Source of the DNA: Treponema sp.
GTDB taxonomy: Bacteria > Spirochaetota > Spirochaetia > Treponematales > Breznakiellaceae
Length of the DNA: 7,463 bases
Direction: 5' to 3'
NCBI GenBank assembly: GCA_009786625.1
Contig: WQRT01000036.1
Coordinates: forward strand, 3,008 to 10,470
Below the pieces are notes generated by a model. That model saw nothing but the letters and a program-made list of their open reading frames with translations. It was not told the origin of the DNA and searched no databases. This document shows, piece after piece, positions 5,531-7,463 of this stretch. A program made the position numbers and the translations under genes. Within the stretch, counting starts at the first letter, position 1; every line of letters starts with the position of its first letter.

Positions 5531-5878
5531 TTGGCTGATTCAATCATAAAAGCCAAAGAGCTTTTAGCAATTAATATAAAAGCCTTGAGGAAGAAGAAGG
5601 GAATTTCTCAGGAAGAACTCGCCGAGATTATTAATCTATCTTCCCAGTCCATCAGCGATATCGAAGGCCGCCGTACATGGGTTAGCGATAAAACTCTGGA
5701 AGGGCTTGCGAAAGCTTTTGATGTTGACATTTTTCAATTATTTGTCCCCACAATTGAGGGAAATGATAGTAATCAAACATTAGTTCTTTATGATCAACTT
5801 CAGAAACTTAGGGCAGATATAAAGGAAGACATAGATAAAAGGCTGGATCAGTTCTTTTTATCGGAAAAATCATCATAA
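5531..5878 (+). CDS. XRE-family helix-turn-helix transcriptional regulator
   Basis: This 115-residue protein has a Cro/CI-type HTH domain at about 12-71: ALRKKKGISQEELAEIINLS forms the first helices, SSQSISDIEGRR (37-48) the recognition helix region, and TLEGLAKAFDVDIFQLF the closing helices. Residues 82-110 form a charged helix (LYDQLQKLRADIKEDIDKRL) that could mediate dimerisation. No enzymatic, ligand-binding or peptidase domain is present. It begins with TTG, six bases after GGAG (5521-5524), a good ribosome site, and no ATG is available near the domain start. The gene points away from the two lipoprotein genes, and its promoter overlaps theirs at a shared inverted repeat, so it probably controls them and itself. 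Whether it represses or activates cannot be told. No partner toxin gene is adjacent, so an antitoxin role is not supported. Confidence 0.9.
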   Translation: MADSIIKAKELLAINIKALRKKKGISQEELAEIINLSSQSISDIEGRRTWVSDKTLEGLAKAFDVDIFQLFVPTIEGNDSNQTLVLYDQLQKLRADIKEDIDKRLDQFFLSEKSS

Positions 5879-5956
5879 AATTCCATGTAAAATATATGCT
5901 TCCAGCCCCTAACCCCCGTCCATTATCCCATTCTTTATATTTTTTAGGTCTTTTTA

Positions 5957-5985
5957 TTGACATTGCCCCATTTTTAGTCTATTCT
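5957..5985 (+). promoter_or_regulatory. Promoter of rny
   Basis: A perfect TTGACA -35 box (5957-5962) is followed after 17 bases by TATTCT (5980-5985), four of six to the -10 consensus. Transcription would begin near 5992, giving a leader of about 33 bases with the ribosome site AAGGGGTG (6012-6019) ahead of the ATG at 6025. The rest of the interval 5879-5956 shows no terminator for the XRE gene, only a C-rich patch at 5906-5929. Confidence 0.6.
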
Positions 5986-6024
5986 TAAAATGATTTTGAA
6001 TATTCTTCGGTAAGGGGTGAAACG

Positions 6025-7463
6025 ATGAGTGTAATACTCTGGATTGTCCTCCCTCTTGCCGGGTTAACCTTAGGCTGGATAATTAGATGGCTTTATGCCA
6101 GATTTCAACTTACGGCATCGGAGCAATTTGCAGAGCGGATAAAACAGGATGCAATAAAGGAAGCGGAAGCAAAGAAGAAAGAAATACTTCTTGAAGCAAA
6201 AGAACAGGTAATCCGTGAAAGGAACCAGCAGGAAAGGGAGACTCGGGAACGCAGGGCTGAATTACAGCGATATGAACGCCGTGTTGTACAGAAAGAGGAA
6301 GCGATAGATAAGAAAACCGCTCAGATTGAGCGGACCGAGCAGTTGTTTGTTGAAAAGGAAAAAGGATATCAACAGCGCGAAGACGCGCTTTCAAAAGAAG
6401 AACAACGCTACCGTGCTGAGCTTGAACGAATTTCAGGCTTAAGTTCCAGCGAAGCTAAGGCTTTAATAATCCAGGATCTGGAAAGCGAAGCAAAACATGA
6501 CGCGCAGTCTCTGATCAATAAGATCGAGCAGGAGGCGAACCTCGCCGCCGAGAAACGCGCGCGTGATATTCTTGTTACAACTATCCAGCGCCTGTCCACG
6601 GAAGTAACAGGTGATGTAACGGTAACCGCCGTTACCCTTCCAAATGACGAGATGAAGGGGCGCATAATCGGCAGAGAGGGGCGGAACATCCGCACTCTGG
6701 AAACTTTGACCGGCGCGGATATCATCATCGACGATACTCCCGAAGCGGTTGTCATTTCCTGTTTTGATCCGGTTCGCCGGGAAATAGCGAAAATCGCGCT
6801 TGAACGCCTAATCCTTGACGGACGAATTCATCCGGCTAGAATCGAGGAAGTTGTCATCAAAGTAAGCAAAGATATCTCGCAAAAGATTTTCGAAGAAGGC
6901 GAGAAAGTCCTCTTTGACATGGGCATCCACAATATTAAACAAGAAGCCGTCCGCACTCTCGGCAGGCTTTATTTCCGCACAAGTTACGGGCAAAATGTAC
7001 TTCAACACTCAAGGGAAGTCGCGGTCATCGCGGGTATGCTTGCCGCCGAAGTCGGCTGTAACCGCGAGCTTGCAAAACGCGCCGCTTTGCTGCATGACAT
7101 CGGAAAGGGAACGGAATCAGACTCAGACCTTAACCACGCCGAAATCGGCATGGACATGGCGCGTAAGATGGGAGAAGATCCTCGGATCATTAACGCCATC
7201 GGAAGCCACCACAACGACATCGAACCGACTTGTATCGAAGCTGTGCTGGTGCAAATTGCAGACGCAATTTCCGCGGCACGCCCCGGCGCGCGCAAAGAAA
7301 CCCTCGATAATTACATGAAACGCCTTGAAAATCTGGAAGGAATCGCAAACGGCTTTAACGGCGTGGAAAAATCATTCGCCGTTCAGGCAGGCCGCGAACT
7401 GCGGATAATGGTGAACAACGAGATGCTCAGCGATGACCAGACAAGGGAGCTTGCAAAGGAAAT
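6025..7463 (+). CDS. rny: Ribonuclease Y (partial, 3' end outside the window)
   Basis: RNase Y is a membrane-anchored endoribonuclease that starts bulk mRNA decay and processing in many bacteria lacking RNase E. The frame is open from ATG 6025 to the window edge, giving 479 complete codons of an expected 510-520. The order is canonical: an N-terminal membrane segment (about 3-22, ILWIVLPLAGLTLGWIIRWL); a long charged coiled coil (about 33-150) rich in Glu, Lys, Arg and Gln; a KH RNA-binding domain with GRIIGREGRN (212-221); and an HD phosphohydrolase domain with His328 in LQHSRE, the metal-binding His357-Asp358 in LLHDIGKG, GSHHND (393-398) and Asp413 in QIADAISAARPG. All visible catalytic positions are intact. 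AAGGGGTG upstream is a good ribosome site. The gene has its own promoter and appears independent of the XRE gene. The missing part is only the C-terminal tail. Confidence 0.97.
   Translation, partial: MSVILWIVLPLAGLTLGWIIRWLYARFQLTASEQFAERIKQDAIKEAEAKKKEILLEAKEQVIRERNQQERETRERRAELQRYERRVVQKEEAIDKKTAQIERTEQLFVEKEKGYQQREDALSKEEQRYRAELERISGLSSSEAKALIIQDLESEAKHDAQSLINKIEQEANLAAEKRARDILVTTIQRLSTEVTGDVTVTAVTLPNDEMKGRIIGREGRNIRTLETLTGADIIIDDTPEAVVISCFDPVRREIAKIALERLILDGRIHPARIEEVVIKVSKDISQKIFEEGEKVLFDMGIHNIKQEAVRTLGRLYFRTSYGQNVLQHSREVAVIAGMLAAEVGCNRELAKRAALLHDIGKGTESDSDLNHAEIGMDMARKMGEDPRIINAIGSHHNDIEPTCIEAVLVQIADAISAARPGARKETLDNYMKRLENLEGIANGFNGVEKSFAVQAGRELRIMVNNEMLSDDQTRELAKE

Noticed and set aside
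5531..5878. XRE gene as the antitoxin of a toxin-antitoxin pair
   Set aside because: No small toxin-like gene lies next to it on the same strand; the divergent neighbours encode exported lipoproteins.
6110..6394. Minus-strand open frame across rny
   Set aside because: It lies wholly within the coiled-coil coding region of rny, whose plus frame is intact and clearly homologous; the reverse frame is a by-product of its biased codons.
6914..7318. Plus-strand 134-codon open frame
   Set aside because: It overlaps the HD domain of rny in another frame and has no recognisable protein character.

Overview
The window most resembles a spirochaete chromosome, probably a Treponema of the termite-gut type. 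The evidence is a lipoprotein-like LptC, two lipoprotein genes of styles I associate with treponemes (a 'GGGVF...MTGG.I..N' beta-helix protein and a small 'GNW.GTD..G' protein), and RNase Y. This placement rests on recalled family resemblance, not on a search. Coding density is high, and no gene-free stretch exceeds 300 bases.

Positions 51-3871 (+) hold four tightly packed genes: pyrG (CTP synthase), lptC, lptA and lptB. The stop and start codons of pyrG/lptC and lptB's predecessor overlap (TAATG, TGATG), and lptA starts one base after the lptC stop, so the four genes look like one translationally coupled operon. LptC, LptA and LptB are the periplasmic and cytoplasmic parts of the machine that extracts and carries lipopolysaccharide-like glycolipid to the outer membrane. 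PyrG supplies CTP, which is needed for nucleic acids and for activating sugars and phospholipids. The lptA start region contains a six-unit, 9-base microrepeat that is translated as (x-T-N) triplets. LptB has an acidic N-terminal extension with a small tandem repeat.

Positions 3872-5878 look like an accessory insert between housekeeping genes. Two minus-strand lipoprotein genes (a small 110-residue protein, then a 323-residue beta-helix protein) form a likely operon. It ends at a hairpin plus T-run (3911 to 3883) that faces the lptB end. Divergently, a plus-strand XRE-type repressor gene begins with TTG at 5531. Both promoters have -35 boxes inside one 19-bp inverted repeat (5472-5490), which is probably the regulator's operator. 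The lipoprotein mRNA would begin with two consecutive stem-loops.

Positions 5879-7463 (+) hold a good sigma-70-type promoter and the RNase Y gene (rny), cut by the window end after 479 codons with its membrane anchor, coiled coil, KH and HD domains visible.

No wholly new system is evident. The most interesting items are the microrepeat array inside the LptA leader, the symmetric regulator/lipoprotein switch with its structured leader, the modified LptB N-terminus, and the possible leaderless start of pyrG.
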